Below, in pieces: positions 8,563-18,662 of a stretch of 64,000 nt of DNA. Below the pieces are notes generated by a model. That model saw only the letters and a list, made by a program, of their open reading frames with translations. It was not told the origin of the DNA and did not search any database. Location of the stretch: positions 186,001-250,000 of the forward strand of contig NZ_VAHD01000003.1 of the NCBI RefSeq assembly GCF_005876985.1, given 5' to 3'. The DNA is from Rhodoferax bucti (GTDB lineage: Bacteria; Pseudomonadota; Gammaproteobacteria; Burkholderiales; Burkholderiaceae_C). Numbering within the stretch: the stretch's first letter is position 1; each line of letters opens with the position of its first letter. The position numbers and the translations under genes were made by a program.

Positions 8563-10662
8563 ATGACCGCCCAGTACCACGTCCAAGGCGATATCGCCGT
8601 CATCACCCTGAACAACCCGCCCGTCAACGGTTTGGGGCTTTCCACACGGCAAGGCATTGCAGACGGCATGGCCCAGGCCAACGCCGATGCTGCCGTCAAG
8701 GCCATCGTGATCACCGGCGCGGGCAAGGCATTTTCGGGCGGTGCGGACATCAAGGAATTCGGCAAGCCCACGGCCATGCAGGAGCCCAACCTCAACAGCG
8801 TGATCGGCGTACTTGAAGCCTCTGCTAAGCCCGTCGTAGCCGCCATCCACACCGTCGTGATGGGCGGTGGGCTGGAGCTGGCCCTGGGCTGCCACTACCG
8901 CATCGCCGCCCCCGGCACCAGTGTGGCCCTGCCCGAAGTGAAGCTCGGCCTGCTGCCCGGCGCCGGCGGCACGCAGCGCCTGCCACGCGTGCTGGGCGTG
9001 GAGCCGGCCTTGAACATGATCGTGAGCGGCGAAACCGTCAAGAGCGAGATGCTGGCCATGGCCCCGGGCCAGAAGCTGTTCGACAAGTTGTCGGCCTCTG
9101 CCGAGCGCGTGCTGGAGGAAGCCATTGCCTTCGCCCGTGAAAAGGCGGATGTGCGTCCCTTGCCGCTGGTGCGCGACTTGAAGTGCAAACACCCGCTGGG
9201 CGATGCGTATTTCCAGTTCGCACGCAACATGGTCAAGGGCATGAGCAAAAACTTCCCGGCGCCTGCCAAATGCGTGGACGTGGTCGAGGCCGCCACCAAG
9301 AAGAAGTTTGACGATGGCATGGCTGTGGAGCGTGAGGCCTTCATCAACCTGATGTGGACGGCCGAGAGCAAGTCTTTGCGCCACCTGTTTCTGGCGGAGC
9401 GTGCAGCATCCAAAATTGCCGACGTGCCCGCGGATACTCCGCAACGCGCTATCAACTCTGTAGCGGTCATCGGCGCCGGCACCATGGGGGGCGGCATCGC
9501 CATGAACTTCTTGAACGCCGGCATCCCCGTCAAGATGCTGGAGATGAAGCAAGAAGCGCTGGACCGCGGCATTGCCACCATCCGCAAAAACTACGAAGCC
9601 CAAGTGGCCAAGAAAAAGCTCAAGCAAGACAAGTACGAGCAGCGCATGAGCCTGCTGACTACCACCCTGAGCTACGACGACCTCGCCGGCACCGATATGG
9701 TGATCGAAGCGGTGTTTGAAGAGCTGGGCGTCAAGGAAGCCGTGTTCAAGGAACTGGACCGGGTGATGAAGCCCGGCGCCATTCTGGCTTCCAACACCTC
9801 CACCTTGGATGTCAACAAAATCGCCAACTTCACCCAACGTCCTGAAGACGTGGTGGGCTTGCACTTCTTCAGCCCCGCCAACGTGATGAAGCTGCTGGAA
9901 GTGGTGCGCGGCGAAAAGACCGCCAAAGACGTGATGGCCACGGTGATGTCGGTCGCCAAAAAGATCAAGAAAACGGCGGTGGTCTCCGGCGTGTGCGATG
10001 GCTTCATCGGCAACCGCATGATTGAGCAGTACGGCCGCCAGGGCGGCTTCCTGCTGGACGAAGGTTGCACGCCCCAGCAGGTGGACAAAGCGATTGAGAA
10101 GTTCGGCTTTGCCATGGGCCCCTTCCGCATGGGCGATCTGGCCGGCAACGACATCGGCTGGGCTATCCGCAAGCGCCGCTACACCGAGAAGCCACACATG
10201 AAGTACAGCAAAACTGCCGACCTGCTGTGCGAAAAAGGCCGCTTCGGCCAGAAGACCGGTGCCGGCTGGTACGACTACGTGCCCGGCAAGCGCGACGCCA
10301 TCCCGAACGCCGACGTGGTCGCCATGATTGACGAGCACCGCCAGGCGCTGGGCATTACCCCCCGCAAGATTTCGGACGAAGAAATCGTGCAGCGCCTGGT
10401 GTTCAGCCTGGTGAACGAGGCCGCCCATATTTTGGAAGAGGGCATTGCCGCCAAGGCCAGCGATATCGACATCGTTTACATCTTCGGCTACGGCTTCCCC
10501 GCCCACCGCGGCGGCCCCATGAACTACGCCGATGAGGTCGGCCTGTTCAATGTGGTGCAGGCCATGAACCGCTTTGCCCAGAACCCGCTGGACGATGCCA
10601 AGTTCTGGCAACCCGCCCCCTTGTTGGCCAAGCTGGCCGCTGAAGGCAAAACTTTCAACTGA
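8563..10662 (+). CDS. Enoyl-CoA hydratase / 3-hydroxyacyl-CoA dehydrogenase fusion (FadB/FadJ-like)
   Basis: A 699-residue bifunctional beta-oxidation enzyme. Residues 1 to about 190 are the crotonase domain (GAGKAFSGGADIKEFG oxyanion loop; GGGLELALGCHYRIA; PEVKLGLLPGAGGTQRLPR with catalytic Glu). Residues from about 298 form the NAD-binding dehydrogenase domain starting VAVIGAGTMGGGIA, followed by GLHFFSPANVMKLLEVVRG, with the catalytic histidine in this stretch, and the C-terminal dimerisation domains (DGFIGNRM; GYGFPAHRGGPM). The order matches the peroxisomal-type multifunctional enzyme common in Burkholderiales. The ATG at 8563 follows CGGAGCC; the frame is open upstream to 8470, but that part holds the promoter and operator. 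Confidence 0.95.
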   Translation: MTAQYHVQGDIAVITLNNPPVNGLGLSTRQGIADGMAQANADAAVKAIVITGAGKAFSGGADIKEFGKPTAMQEPNLNSVIGVLEASAKPVVAAIHTVVMGGGLELALGCHYRIAAPGTSVALPEVKLGLLPGAGGTQRLPRVLGVEPALNMIVSGETVKSEMLAMAPGQKLFDKLSASAERVLEEAIAFAREKADVRPLPLVRDLKCKHPLGDAYFQFARNMVKGMSKNFPAPAKCVDVVEAATKKKFDDGMAVEREAFINLMWTAESKSLRHLFLAERAASKIADVPADTPQRAINSVAVIGAGTMGGGIAMNFLNAGIPVKMLEMKQEALDRGIATIRKNYEAQVAKKKLKQDKYEQRMSLLTTTLSYDDLAGTDMVIEAVFEELGVKEAVFKELDRVMKPGAILASNTSTLDVNKIANFTQRPEDVVGLHFFSPANVMKLLEVVRGEKTAKDVMATVMSVAKKIKKTAVVSGVCDGFIGNRMIEQYGRQGGFLLDEGCTPQQVDKAIEKFGFAMGPFRMGDLAGNDIGWAIRKRRYTEKPHMKYSKTADLLCEKGRFGQKTGAGWYDYVPGKRDAIPNADVVAMIDEHRQALGITPRKISDEEIVQRLVFSLVNEAAHILEEGIAAKASDIDIVYIFGYGFPAHRGGPMNYADEVGLFNVVQAMNRFAQNPLDDAKFWQPAPLLAKLAAEGKTFN

Positions 10663-10676
10663 GCGGCGGCGGCACC

Positions 10677-12170
10677 ATGGCCAAGAAAATTGCCTTGGGC
10701 CTGGTCGGTGTGCTGGTAGCGCTAGCGCTGGTGTTGTGCATCAACACCTGGCGCCAAGGCTCCCGGCAGCTGACGGTCGAAGCCATCCCTGTGCTGCCGG
10801 TGGACGAAGCCGGCGCAGCCCAGCGCTTAGGTGAGGCCGTGCGCCTGCGCACGATCACCTCGCGCGACGACGCCAACCTCAGCGCCGACCAGTTCAAGCA
10901 ACTGCACGCGCTGTTGCAAAACCGCTTCCCCAAAACACACGCCGTGCTCAAGCGTGAGGTGGTGGCCGACTACAGCCTGCTCTACACCTGGAAGGGCAGC
11001 AATCCGGACACCAAGCCCATCCTGCTCATGGCGCACCAGGACGTTGTGCCCGCTGCCCCCGGCACCGAGAAAGACTGGGCTACGGAACCCTTCAGCGGTA
11101 CCGTGAAAGATGGCTTCATCTGGGGCCGCGGTGCCTGGGATGACAAGGGCAACCTCATGGCGCAGATGGAAGCGCTGGAGATGCTCGTTGCCAGCGGCTT
11201 CCAACCCGAGCGCACCATCTATTTCGCTTTCGGGGCGGATGAAGAGGTGGGGGGCTTGCGCGGTGCTTCCAAAATCGCAGCGCTCCTCAAAGAGCGAAAA
11301 ATCCGGCTGGACATGGTGCTTGACGAAGGCTTGTTGATCACCCAGGGCATCATGCCGGGCCTGCAGACCCCAGTGGCGGTGGTGGGCGTGGCAGAGAAGG
11401 GCTATCTGGCGGTGGTGCTCAAAATGGCTGCCAAACCCGGCCACTCGTCCATGCCGCCGCCCAAGGGCACAAGTGCCATCGCCATGATGAGTGCCGCCCT
11501 CAAGCGGCTGGACGATGAGCAGCTGCCCGGCGGTATCCGTGGGGTGGCGGGCGAGATGTTTGCCACCATCGCCCCGGAGATGGGGGGCTTTTCCCGTGTG
11601 GCACTGAGCAATTTGTGGCTGTTCGGGCCGGTGGTGCAAAAGCAGCTGGAGGCCAGCGCCAGCACCAACGCCGTGTTGCGCACCACCACGGCATTGAGCA
11701 TCGTGAATGCCGGCAACAAGGAAAACGTGCTGCCTGGTAACGCCGAGGCTACGGTGAACTTCCGCTTGCTGCCAGGGGATACCAAAGAGCAGGTCATCGA
11801 GCGCACCCGTGCGCTGGTGGCTGATGCCACCAAGACCGATCAATTTGAGCTGTTTGCATTGCCCGGCGCGGTGGATGCATCCAAGGTGGCGCCTACCGAC
11901 TCCGCGCAGTACGCGTTGCTCAACCGCACCATCCGTGAGGTGTTTCCCGGCACGCTGGTGACGCCCGGTTTGATGATCGGTGCGACCGATTCGATCCACT
12001 TTGGCGACATCAGCGACCACATCTTCAAGTTCTCGCCCGTGCGGGCCGGTCCGCAAGACCTACCGCGCTTTCACGGCACCAATGAACGCATCTCCATCAG
12101 CAACTACGCCGAGCTGATTCGCTTCTACCACCGCTTTTTGACGCAGGGCGCCGCTGCGCCCCGCAACTAA
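10677..12170 (+). CDS. M20 family metallopeptidase (carboxypeptidase S-like)
   Basis: A 497-residue M20 hydrolase with an N-terminal membrane anchor or uncleaved signal ([18 protein letters not shown]). The di-zinc site is recognisable from [10 protein letters not shown] (His and Asp), [10 protein letters not shown] (bridging Asp), FGADEEVGG (general-base and ligand Glu), and a late His in [12 protein letters not shown]. The lid domain contains [18 protein letters not shown]. Members cleave N-acyl amino acids or dipeptides; a role in releasing fatty acids from N-acyl amino acids would fit the surrounding beta-oxidation genes but is inference. It starts 14 bases after the dehydrogenase gene and ends 20 bases before the thiolase. 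Confidence 0.9.
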   Translation: MAKKIALGLVGVLVALALVLCINTWRQGSRQLTVEAIPVLPVDEAGAAQRLGEAVRLRTITSRDDANLSADQFKQLHALLQNRFPKTHAVLKREVVADYSLLYTWKGSNPDTKPILLMAHQDVVPAAPGTEKDWATEPFSGTVKDGFIWGRGAWDDKGNLMAQMEALEMLVASGFQPERTIYFAFGADEEVGGLRGASKIAALLKERKIRLDMVLDEGLLITQGIMPGLQTPVAVVGVAEKGYLAVVLKMAAKPGHSSMPPPKGTSAIAMMSAALKRLDDEQLPGGIRGVAGEMFATIAPEMGGFSRVALSNLWLFGPVVQKQLEASASTNAVLRTTTALSIVNAGNKENVLPGNAEATVNFRLLPGDTKEQVIERTRALVADATKTDQFELFALPGAVDASKVAPTDSAQYALLNRTIREVFPGTLVTPGLMIGATDSIHFGDISDHIFKFSPVRAGPQDLPRFHGTNERISISNYAELIRFYHRFLTQGAAAPRN

Positions 12171-12190
12171 CCCTATTCAGGAGACTCACC

Positions 12191-13366
12191 ATGACATCAG
12201 CAGTAATCGTTTCGACCGCGCGCACCCCTTTGACCAAGGCCTGGAAGGGTGCCTTCAACATGACCCACGGCGCCACCATGGGCGGCCACGTGGTGGAGCA
12301 CGCTATCCAGCGCGCGGGCATCGAAGCCGGCGAGGTGGACGACGTCATCATGGGCTGCGGCACACCCGAAGGTGCGACCGGCGCCAACATTGCCCGTCAG
12401 ATTGCGCTGCGCGCCGGCTGCCCGGTCACTGTGTCGGGCATGACCATCAACCGCTTTTGCTCCTCCGGCCTGCAAACCATTGCGACTGCCGCCCAGCGCG
12501 TGATTGCGGGTGAGGGCGACATCTACGTGGCCGGTGGCTTGGAGGCCATCTCGTGCACTGCACAAGAGATGAACCAGCACATGCTGCAAGACCCGTGGCT
12601 CGCCAAAAACAAGCCCGAGGTCTACTGGGCCATGTTGCAGACTGCCGAGCAAGTGGCCAAGCGCTACAACATCAGCCGCGAGGCCATGGACGAATACGGC
12701 GCCAGCAGCCAACAAAAAGCCTCTGCAGCGCTGGAAAAAGGCCTGTTCAAGGACGAAATCGCGCCCATCACCGTAACCATGGGCGTGGCCGACAAGGTGA
12801 TGGGCCTGATGACCAAGCAAGTCACCGTGAGCGATGACGAAGGCATCCGCGCCGGCACCACCTATGAGGGCATCAAGGACCTGCGCTCTGCATTGCCGGG
12901 TGGCCTCGTGTCTGCCGGTAACGCCAGCCAGCTCTCCGACGGCGCAGGCGCCACCGTGGTCATGCACGAAAAGCTGGCCGAGCAAAGGGGCCTCAAGCCT
13001 TTGGGCCGCTTCCTCGGTTTTGCGGTGGCAGGCTGTGAGCCGGACGAAATGGGCATCGGCCCCGTGTTTGCCATCCCCAAGGTCTTGAAACGCTTGGGCT
13101 TGACCATGAACGACATTGACTTGTGGGAATTGAACGAAGCTTTTGCCGTGCAAGTGCTCTACTGCCGCGACAAGCTGGGCATTCCCGCTGACAAGCTCAA
13201 CGTGAACGGCGGCGCCATTGCCGTGGGTCACCCCTTCGGCATGAGCGGCCAGCGCCTGACCGGCCATGCCCTCATCGAAGGCAAGCGTCGTGGCGCCAAA
13301 AAGGTGTGCGTGACCATGTGTATCGGCGGCGGCATGGGCGCTGCGGGCGTGTTTGAAGTGCTGTAA
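12191..13366 (+). CDS. Acetyl-CoA C-acyltransferase (thiolase)
   Basis: A 391-residue thiolase that cleaves 3-ketoacyl-CoA in the last beta-oxidation step. The nucleophile is C90 in [15 protein letters not shown], the catalytic His lies in [15 protein letters not shown], and the second catalytic Cys is in [24 protein letters not shown] is also present. AGGAG precedes the ATG. It is most probably cotranscribed with the hydratase/dehydrogenase gene, with which it forms the functional pair. A hairpin terminator follows at 13397. Confidence 0.95.
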   Translation: MTSAVIVSTARTPLTKAWKGAFNMTHGATMGGHVVEHAIQRAGIEAGEVDDVIMGCGTPEGATGANIARQIALRAGCPVTVSGMTINRFCSSGLQTIATAAQRVIAGEGDIYVAGGLEAISCTAQEMNQHMLQDPWLAKNKPEVYWAMLQTAEQVAKRYNISREAMDEYGASSQQKASAALEKGLFKDEIAPITVTMGVADKVMGLMTKQVTVSDDEGIRAGTTYEGIKDLRSALPGGLVSAGNASQLSDGAGATVVMHEKLAEQRGLKPLGRFLGFAVAGCEPDEMGIGPVFAIPKVLKRLGLTMNDIDLWELNEAFAVQVLYCRDKLGIPADKLNVNGGAIAVGHPFGMSGQRLTGHALIEGKRRGAKKVCVTMCIGGGMGAAGVFEVL

Positions 13367-13396
13367 CCCGCACGACAGCAATTGCCATCTGAAGGG

Positions 13397-13432
13397 AGCC
13401 GGCCTGCGCACAATTCGCAGTCCGGCTTTTTT
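13397..13432 (+). terminator. Rho-independent terminator after the thiolase gene
   Basis: AGCCGG (13397-13402) pairs with CCGGCT (13422-13427), and an inner stem CTGCG/CGCAG (13404-13408, 13416-13420) extends it, followed by a T-run. It separates the first part of the acyl-CoA cluster from the dehydrogenase gene at 13453. Confidence 0.85.
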
Positions 13433-13452
13433 ATTTCTCTGAGACCTTGTCC

Positions 13453-15309
13453 ATGACCCTGCGCACCACCATCGACTTTTTGCTCCACGACTGGCTGGAC
13501 ACCACCGGCCTCACCAGCCGCGAGCGCTTTGCGGACCACAACAGGGAAACCTTTGACGCGGTGCTGGACACTTGCGAGCGCATTGCGCGGGAGAAGTACG
13601 CGCCGTTCAACCGGCTGGTAGACACGCAGGAGCCGCACTTTGATGGCGAGAAGGTCACGCTGCCGCAAGCCACCCACGATGCGTTCAAAGCCTATGCCGA
13701 GTCGGGCATGCTGAGCGCCGCGCAGGACTACGACATCGGCGGCATGCAGCTGCCTTACAGCGTGGAGGCCGCAGCCAACGCGTTTTTTGCCTGTGCGTCG
13801 GTCAGTATCGGCTCCAGCCTGCTGTCGGTAGGCAATGCCAACCTGCTCATGGCGCATGGCACCGAATTGCAAAAACAGGTGTTCGCCCACAAGGAGTTTT
13901 CCGGCCAATGGTCCGGCACCATGTGCCTGAGCGAGCCGCAGGCTGGTTCGTCCCTGAGCGATGTGGCGACTCGCGCAGTGCCGGATGGTGAGGGGTTTGA
14001 GAGCGACCCGCTGGGCCCGCGCTACCGCCTGCGAGGCAACAAGATGTGGATCTCCAACGGCGAGCACGAGCTCACGGAAAACATCGTGCACCTGGTGCTC
14101 GCCAAGATTCCCGATGCGGACGGCAAGCTGGTTCCGGGCACCCGCGGTATTTCGCTCTTCATCGTTCCCAAGAAGATGGTGAATGCGCAGGGTGAGTTGA
14201 CGGGCGTGCGCAACGACGTGGCGCTGGCCGGGCTGAACCACAAGCTGGGCTGGCGCGGTACGACCAATACCTTGCTGAACTTTGGCGAGGGCAAGTTCCC
14301 CGTGGAGGGCCAAGCCGGTGGGCCTTTTGGAGGCGGCGCGGGCGCCGTGGGCTACCTCGTGGGGCAGCCGGGCAAAGGTCTAGCCTGCATGTTCTACATG
14401 ATGAACGAGGCCCGCATCGGTGTGGGGATTGCCGCCACCATGTTGGGCATGGCCGGCTACTACGCCTCGCTGGAGTACGCCAAAAATCGCCCGCAAGGCA
14501 GACCTGTCACGGGAGCCGGCAAAGACGCCGCCGCTCCGCAAACCCGCATCATTGAGCACGCCGACGTGAAGCGCATGCTGCTCACGCAAAAGGCCTATTG
14601 CGAAGGTGCATTGGCCTTGGAGCTGTATTGCGCCCGCCTGATTGACGAGCAGCACACCGGCACCGCACAAGACGCGGAAGAGGCCCGCCTGTTGCTGGAG
14701 GTGTTGACCCCAATTGCCAAAAGCTGGCCCAGCGAGTGGTGTCTGGAGGCCAACAGCCTGGCCATCCAGGTGCACGGCGGCTACGGCTATACCCGCGACT
14801 TCCCGGTAGAGCAGTACTGGCGCGACAACCGCCTGAACATGATTCACGAAGGCACCCATGGCATTCAGGCCATGGACCTGCTGGGGCGCAAAGTGCTGAT
14901 GGAGGAGGGCAAAGGCCTCACGCTGTTGAGCCACCGCATCATGGCCACAGTAAACCGATGCAACGGAATTCCCGCGCTGGCACCCCATGCCAAAGCTCTG
15001 GGCAAGGCCTTGCAGGACGTGGGCACCGCTACCCAGAAGGCGTGGTCCACCGGCGTGCCTGGCGAGGCCTTGGCCAATGCGGTGCCTTACATGCAGGCTT
15101 TCGGCCATACCGTGCTGGCCTGGATCTGGCTGGACGTGGCCGGCTGCGCACTGGACAACGACCCGCGCCAGGAGGCGCTGGACACCCAGGGCCGTGTGGG
15201 CTGCGCCAAATTCTTCTTCCACTATGAGTTGCCAAAGATCAATGCCTGGCTGGGTGTGGTGCAATCGAGGGATCTGACTTGTGCAACATTCCCCGAAGGA
15301 GCTTTCTGA
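13453..15309 (+). CDS. Acyl-CoA dehydrogenase with C-terminal extension (DmdC-like form)
   Basis: A 618-residue flavin-dependent acyl-CoA dehydrogenase, longer than the usual 380-400 residues because of an N-terminal lead and a C-terminal four-helix domain. Family marks are GTMCLSEPQAGSSLSDV, ISNGEHE, HKLGWRGTTNTLLNF, MMNEARIGVGIAATMLG, the base-containing QVHGGYGYTRDFPVEQYWRDNR and IHEGTHGIQAMDLLGRK. This size class includes 3-methylmercaptopropionyl-CoA dehydrogenase (DmdC) and long-chain enzymes. The ATG at 13453 is preferred over TTG at 13447. The stop overlaps the next start. Confidence 0.92.
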   Translation: MTLRTTIDFLLHDWLDTTGLTSRERFADHNRETFDAVLDTCERIAREKYAPFNRLVDTQEPHFDGEKVTLPQATHDAFKAYAESGMLSAAQDYDIGGMQLPYSVEAAANAFFACASVSIGSSLLSVGNANLLMAHGTELQKQVFAHKEFSGQWSGTMCLSEPQAGSSLSDVATRAVPDGEGFESDPLGPRYRLRGNKMWISNGEHELTENIVHLVLAKIPDADGKLVPGTRGISLFIVPKKMVNAQGELTGVRNDVALAGLNHKLGWRGTTNTLLNFGEGKFPVEGQAGGPFGGGAGAVGYLVGQPGKGLACMFYMMNEARIGVGIAATMLGMAGYYASLEYAKNRPQGRPVTGAGKDAAAPQTRIIEHADVKRMLLTQKAYCEGALALELYCARLIDEQHTGTAQDAEEARLLLEVLTPIAKSWPSEWCLEANSLAIQVHGGYGYTRDFPVEQYWRDNRLNMIHEGTHGIQAMDLLGRKVLMEEGKGLTLLSHRIMATVNRCNGIPALAPHAKALGKALQDVGTATQKAWSTGVPGEALANAVPYMQAFGHTVLAWIWLDVAGCALDNDPRQEALDTQGRVGCAKFFFHYELPKINAWLGVVQSRDLTCATFPEGAF

Positions 15310-15533
15310 TGGCATTTTTCAAAAAATACAACGGCACCACCAACGCCCGCTTGGTACGCATGGAGCGCATCATTTGGGCGCTGATTTATGCAGGCCTGCT
15401 CTCCATCGTGCTGGGCTACTTTATGGGCAAGCAAGAGGGGCAGGACGCTTCGATGTTCTACAACCTGGGCGGCGTGGCCGTGGCGGTCGGCGTGGTGATG
15501 GTGCTCATCCGCTCGCGCCTGCGCGAAGAGTAG
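15309..15533 (+). CDS. Small two-helix membrane protein, unknown function
   Basis: A 74-residue protein starting MAFFKKYNGTTNARLVRMER, then two hydrophobic helices (about 22-41 and 53-68) and a basic tail SRLREE. The ATG overlaps the stop of the preceding acyl-CoA dehydrogenase gene (TGATG) and has AAGGAG at 15295-15300, so translation is coupled. I do not recognise a named family. Position and coupling suggest it accompanies the dehydrogenase, perhaps at the membrane. Confidence 0.75.
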   Translation: MAFFKKYNGTTNARLVRMERIIWALIYAGLLSIVLGYFMGKQEGQDASMFYNLGGVAVAVGVVMVLIRSRLREE

Positions 15534-15630
15534 TCGCCCGGGTTACTGCATATCGCCGCGGGGACAGCGCTCTGTGCATCCCGCTGCACACAATGCCGCC
15601 CACGTTATCTGTTCGACAAAGGCTTACCCC

Positions 15631-16422
<792 letters not shown>

Positions 16423-16424
16423 GC

Positions 16425-16880
16425 ATGCAGGACCCGGTGGCCGGCTTCGGCGTGGAAATCCCGTTCGTCACGCTCTTGGGCTTTGAGTTGACGGTGTTCG
16501 AGGGCGGCCGCTCTGAAATCCGCTATGTGCCGAAGCCCGAGCACCTCAACTCCTTCAACGTGACCCATGGCGGCGCGCAAATGACGCTGCTGGACGTGAC
16601 CATGGCCACAGCCGCCCGTAGCGTGACGCCGGAGTTGGGCGTGGTCACCATCGAGATGAAAACCAGCTTCATGCAGCCGGCCGTCGGCGCCCTGACCGCC
16701 AAGGGCGAGCTGATGCACCGCACCGCCACCATGGCCTTCACCCAGGCCACGGTGTATGACGCCAACGGCAAAGCCTGTGCCCACGCCACCGGAACCTTCA
16801 AGTACATGAAACGTCTGGCCACCGGCGCACGCAGCGTGAACGCACTGAATGCACCGGGCACCGGTATTGCCACCGACTAG
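16425..16880 (+). CDS. PaaI family hotdog thioesterase
   Basis: A 151-residue hotdog-fold protein with the PaaI/YdiI signature NVTHGGAQMTLLDVTMATAA, where the HGG and a following acidic residue form the acyl-CoA thioesterase site, then VTIEMKTSFMQPA and MHRTATMAFTQATVYD. It would hydrolyse acyl-CoA thioesters and so release CoA from dead-end intermediates. It lies two bases behind the SDR gene, so the two are cotranscribed. Confidence 0.9.
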   Translation: MQDPVAGFGVEIPFVTLLGFELTVFEGGRSEIRYVPKPEHLNSFNVTHGGAQMTLLDVTMATAARSVTPELGVVTIEMKTSFMQPAVGALTAKGELMHRTATMAFTQATVYDANGKACAHATGTFKYMKRLATGARSVNALNAPGTGIATD

Positions 16881-16891
16881 CGCTTTATGGG

Positions 16892-16947
16892 CCAAATTGG
16901 CCTCTAGCGCTCGTTGAATATGCGCGAGCAGCTATCAAAAGAATAGC
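16892..16947 (-). repeat. Dispersed hairpin repeat copy 2, intergenic
   Basis: The only clear intergenic copy. On the minus strand it reads GCTATTCTTTTGATAGCTGC, then TCGCGCATATTCAACGAG, then CGCTAGAGGCCAATTTGG. It fills most of the 82-base gap between the thioesterase and the AidB-like gene. Confidence 0.85.
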
Positions 16948-16962
16948 GTTTGAGGAGACAGC

Positions 16963-18645
16963 ATGCACAGCGAGACCGATTTCCCGGCCACCCACACGGT
17001 GTTCAACCAAGCCGAGCCTTTGGCAGATACCCAACTGCTGGCGGGCAACCGCGCCTTGCAGAGCGCACTGCATTTTCATGCTCCGGGCTTGGACACATTC
17101 ACACTGCATTCCCTGGGCGGGCAAATGGGCAGTCGCGCCATGCAGACCCACGCGCGCTTGGCCAATACCCACCCTCCGGTACTCCACAGCCACGACCGGC
17201 TGGGCCGCCGGGTGGACCAGGTCGAGTTCCACCCCAGCTACCACGCGCTGATGGATGCTGCCGCCCAAGCCGGCCTGCATGGCAGCCCCTGGGACCCGGC
17301 GGCGGGCGAAGTTGCGCACTTGCGCCGCGCAGCCGCGTTCATGCTGTTCACCGAGGCCGAGCCTTCCATCCTGTGCCCGATTTCCATGACTTATGCGGTG
17401 CTGCCGGCGCTGCGCGGCAACCCTGCTGTGTTTGAGGCTTGGGCCCCCGGCCTGATGGCGCAGGCCTACGACCCTGAGTTCAAGCTCTACCGCCACAAAC
17501 GCGGCCTGACCATGGGCATGGGCATGACCGAGAAGCAAGGCGGCTCCGACGTGCGGGCCAACACCACGCAGGCCATCCCCGACGGTGAAGACGCCTGGGG
17601 CCCGCGCTTCAAGCTGCTGGGCCACAAGTGGTTTTTCTCGGCCCCCATGTGCGACGCGTTTCTGGTGCTGGCGCAAAGCCCGGCGGGCTTGTCCTGCTTT
17701 TTTGTGCCCCGCATCCTGCCCGACTTTGCGGATCCGCAAGCGCCCGGCACGGTGAATGCCATCCGCATCCAGCGCCTCAAAGACAAGCTGGGCAACCACG
17801 CCAACGCCAGCTCGGAAGTCGAGTTCCAGCACGCCACGGCGTGGCTGGTGGGCGTGGAGGGACGCGGTGTGCCGCAGATTCTGGAAATGGGCACCATGAC
17901 CCGGCTGGACTGTGCCCTGGGCACCACCGGCCTGATGCGCCAGGCACTCAGCATCGCACTACACCACACCGCGCAGCGCCAGACGTTCGGCAAAGCCTTG
18001 ATCGAGCAGCCATTGATGCGCAATGTGCTGACCGACCTTGCTATCGAATACGAAGCAGCTTGCGCACTCTCCATGCGGCTTGCACATGCTTTTGACCATG
18101 CCGCTGACCCACACCAGCTGCTCATGGGCCGCCTGCTGACGCCGGTGGCCAAGTACTGGATCTGCAAGCGCGGTGCAGCCTTTGCCCAGGAAGCCATGGA
18201 ATGCTTGGGCGGCAACGGCTATGTGGAGGAGGGCGGAGAAGGCACCATGGCCCGCATCTACCGCGAGATGCCGCTCAACTCCATCTGGGAAGGCGCTGGC
18301 AACATCATGGCGCTGGACCTGCTGCGCGCTTTGCGCAAAGGCGATGCCGCCGCAGCTCTGGCCCGCGAACTCGCCCCCGCCCAGGGCGCCCACCCCGCAC
18401 TCGACCGGCTGGCAGCAAACTTGCCCACGCGGGTGGAACTCATGGCTACCGAGATGGAAGCCCGCCGCTTGGCGCAAGACGTGGCGCTGGCGGTGCAAGC
18501 TGCGCTGCTGTACCAAACGGCGCCGGCTGCCGTGTTCGAGGCGTTTTGTGATTCCCGGCTGGGTGGCAACTGGGGCTACAGCTTCGGCACCCTGGGTGCG
18601 GCGGTGGACTTTGACGCCATCCTGCAGCGCGCCATGCCGTATTGA
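16963..18645 (+). CDS. AidB-like acyl-CoA dehydrogenase family protein
   Basis: A 560-residue member of the AidB branch of acyl-CoA dehydrogenases. Typical are the early AGNRALQSALHFH, the long N-terminal domain, MGMTEKQGGSDVRANTTQA, KWFFSAPMCDAFLVLAQ, RLKDKLGNHANASSEVEF, and the C-terminal ECLGGNGYVEEGGEGTMAR with SIWEGAGNIMALDLLR. AidB of E. coli binds DNA and is induced by alkylation stress; homologues in catabolic clusters are thought to be ordinary dehydrogenases (isovaleryl-CoA type). A partial resemblance to the dispersed repeat around 18040 is family-conserved sequence and is not counted. TGAGGAGACAGC gives a good ribosome site. Confidence 0.9.
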   Translation: MHSETDFPATHTVFNQAEPLADTQLLAGNRALQSALHFHAPGLDTFTLHSLGGQMGSRAMQTHARLANTHPPVLHSHDRLGRRVDQVEFHPSYHALMDAAAQAGLHGSPWDPAAGEVAHLRRAAAFMLFTEAEPSILCPISMTYAVLPALRGNPAVFEAWAPGLMAQAYDPEFKLYRHKRGLTMGMGMTEKQGGSDVRANTTQAIPDGEDAWGPRFKLLGHKWFFSAPMCDAFLVLAQSPAGLSCFFVPRILPDFADPQAPGTVNAIRIQRLKDKLGNHANASSEVEFQHATAWLVGVEGRGVPQILEMGTMTRLDCALGTTGLMRQALSIALHHTAQRQTFGKALIEQPLMRNVLTDLAIEYEAACALSMRLAHAFDHAADPHQLLMGRLLTPVAKYWICKRGAAFAQEAMECLGGNGYVEEGGEGTMARIYREMPLNSIWEGAGNIMALDLLRALRKGDAAAALARELAPAQGAHPALDRLAANLPTRVELMATEMEARRLAQDVALAVQAALLYQTAPAAVFEAFCDSRLGGNWGYSFGTLGAAVDFDAILQRAMPY

Positions 18646-18662
18646 TTTTTCTGGAGAAACCC

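Noticed and set aside
9450..9475. GCTATCAACTCTGTAGCGG in the hydratase/dehydrogenase gene, like the end of the repeat
   Set aside because: Only the terminal part matches, and the codons belong to the conserved start of the NAD-binding domain.
6808..10611. A 1267-codon open frame on the minus strand
   Set aside because: It runs antisense through the acyl-CoA ligase and the hydratase/dehydrogenase genes, whose protein motifs are unmistakable. The His/Gly/Val/Leu-rich translation is the usual mirror of high-GC codon use.
18040..18085. Sequence resembling the dispersed repeat (GCTATCGAATACGAAGCAGC) in the AidB-like gene
   Set aside because: The encoded residues (LAIEYEAACALSMRLA) match what is expected in the family itself, so no insertion is needed to explain it.
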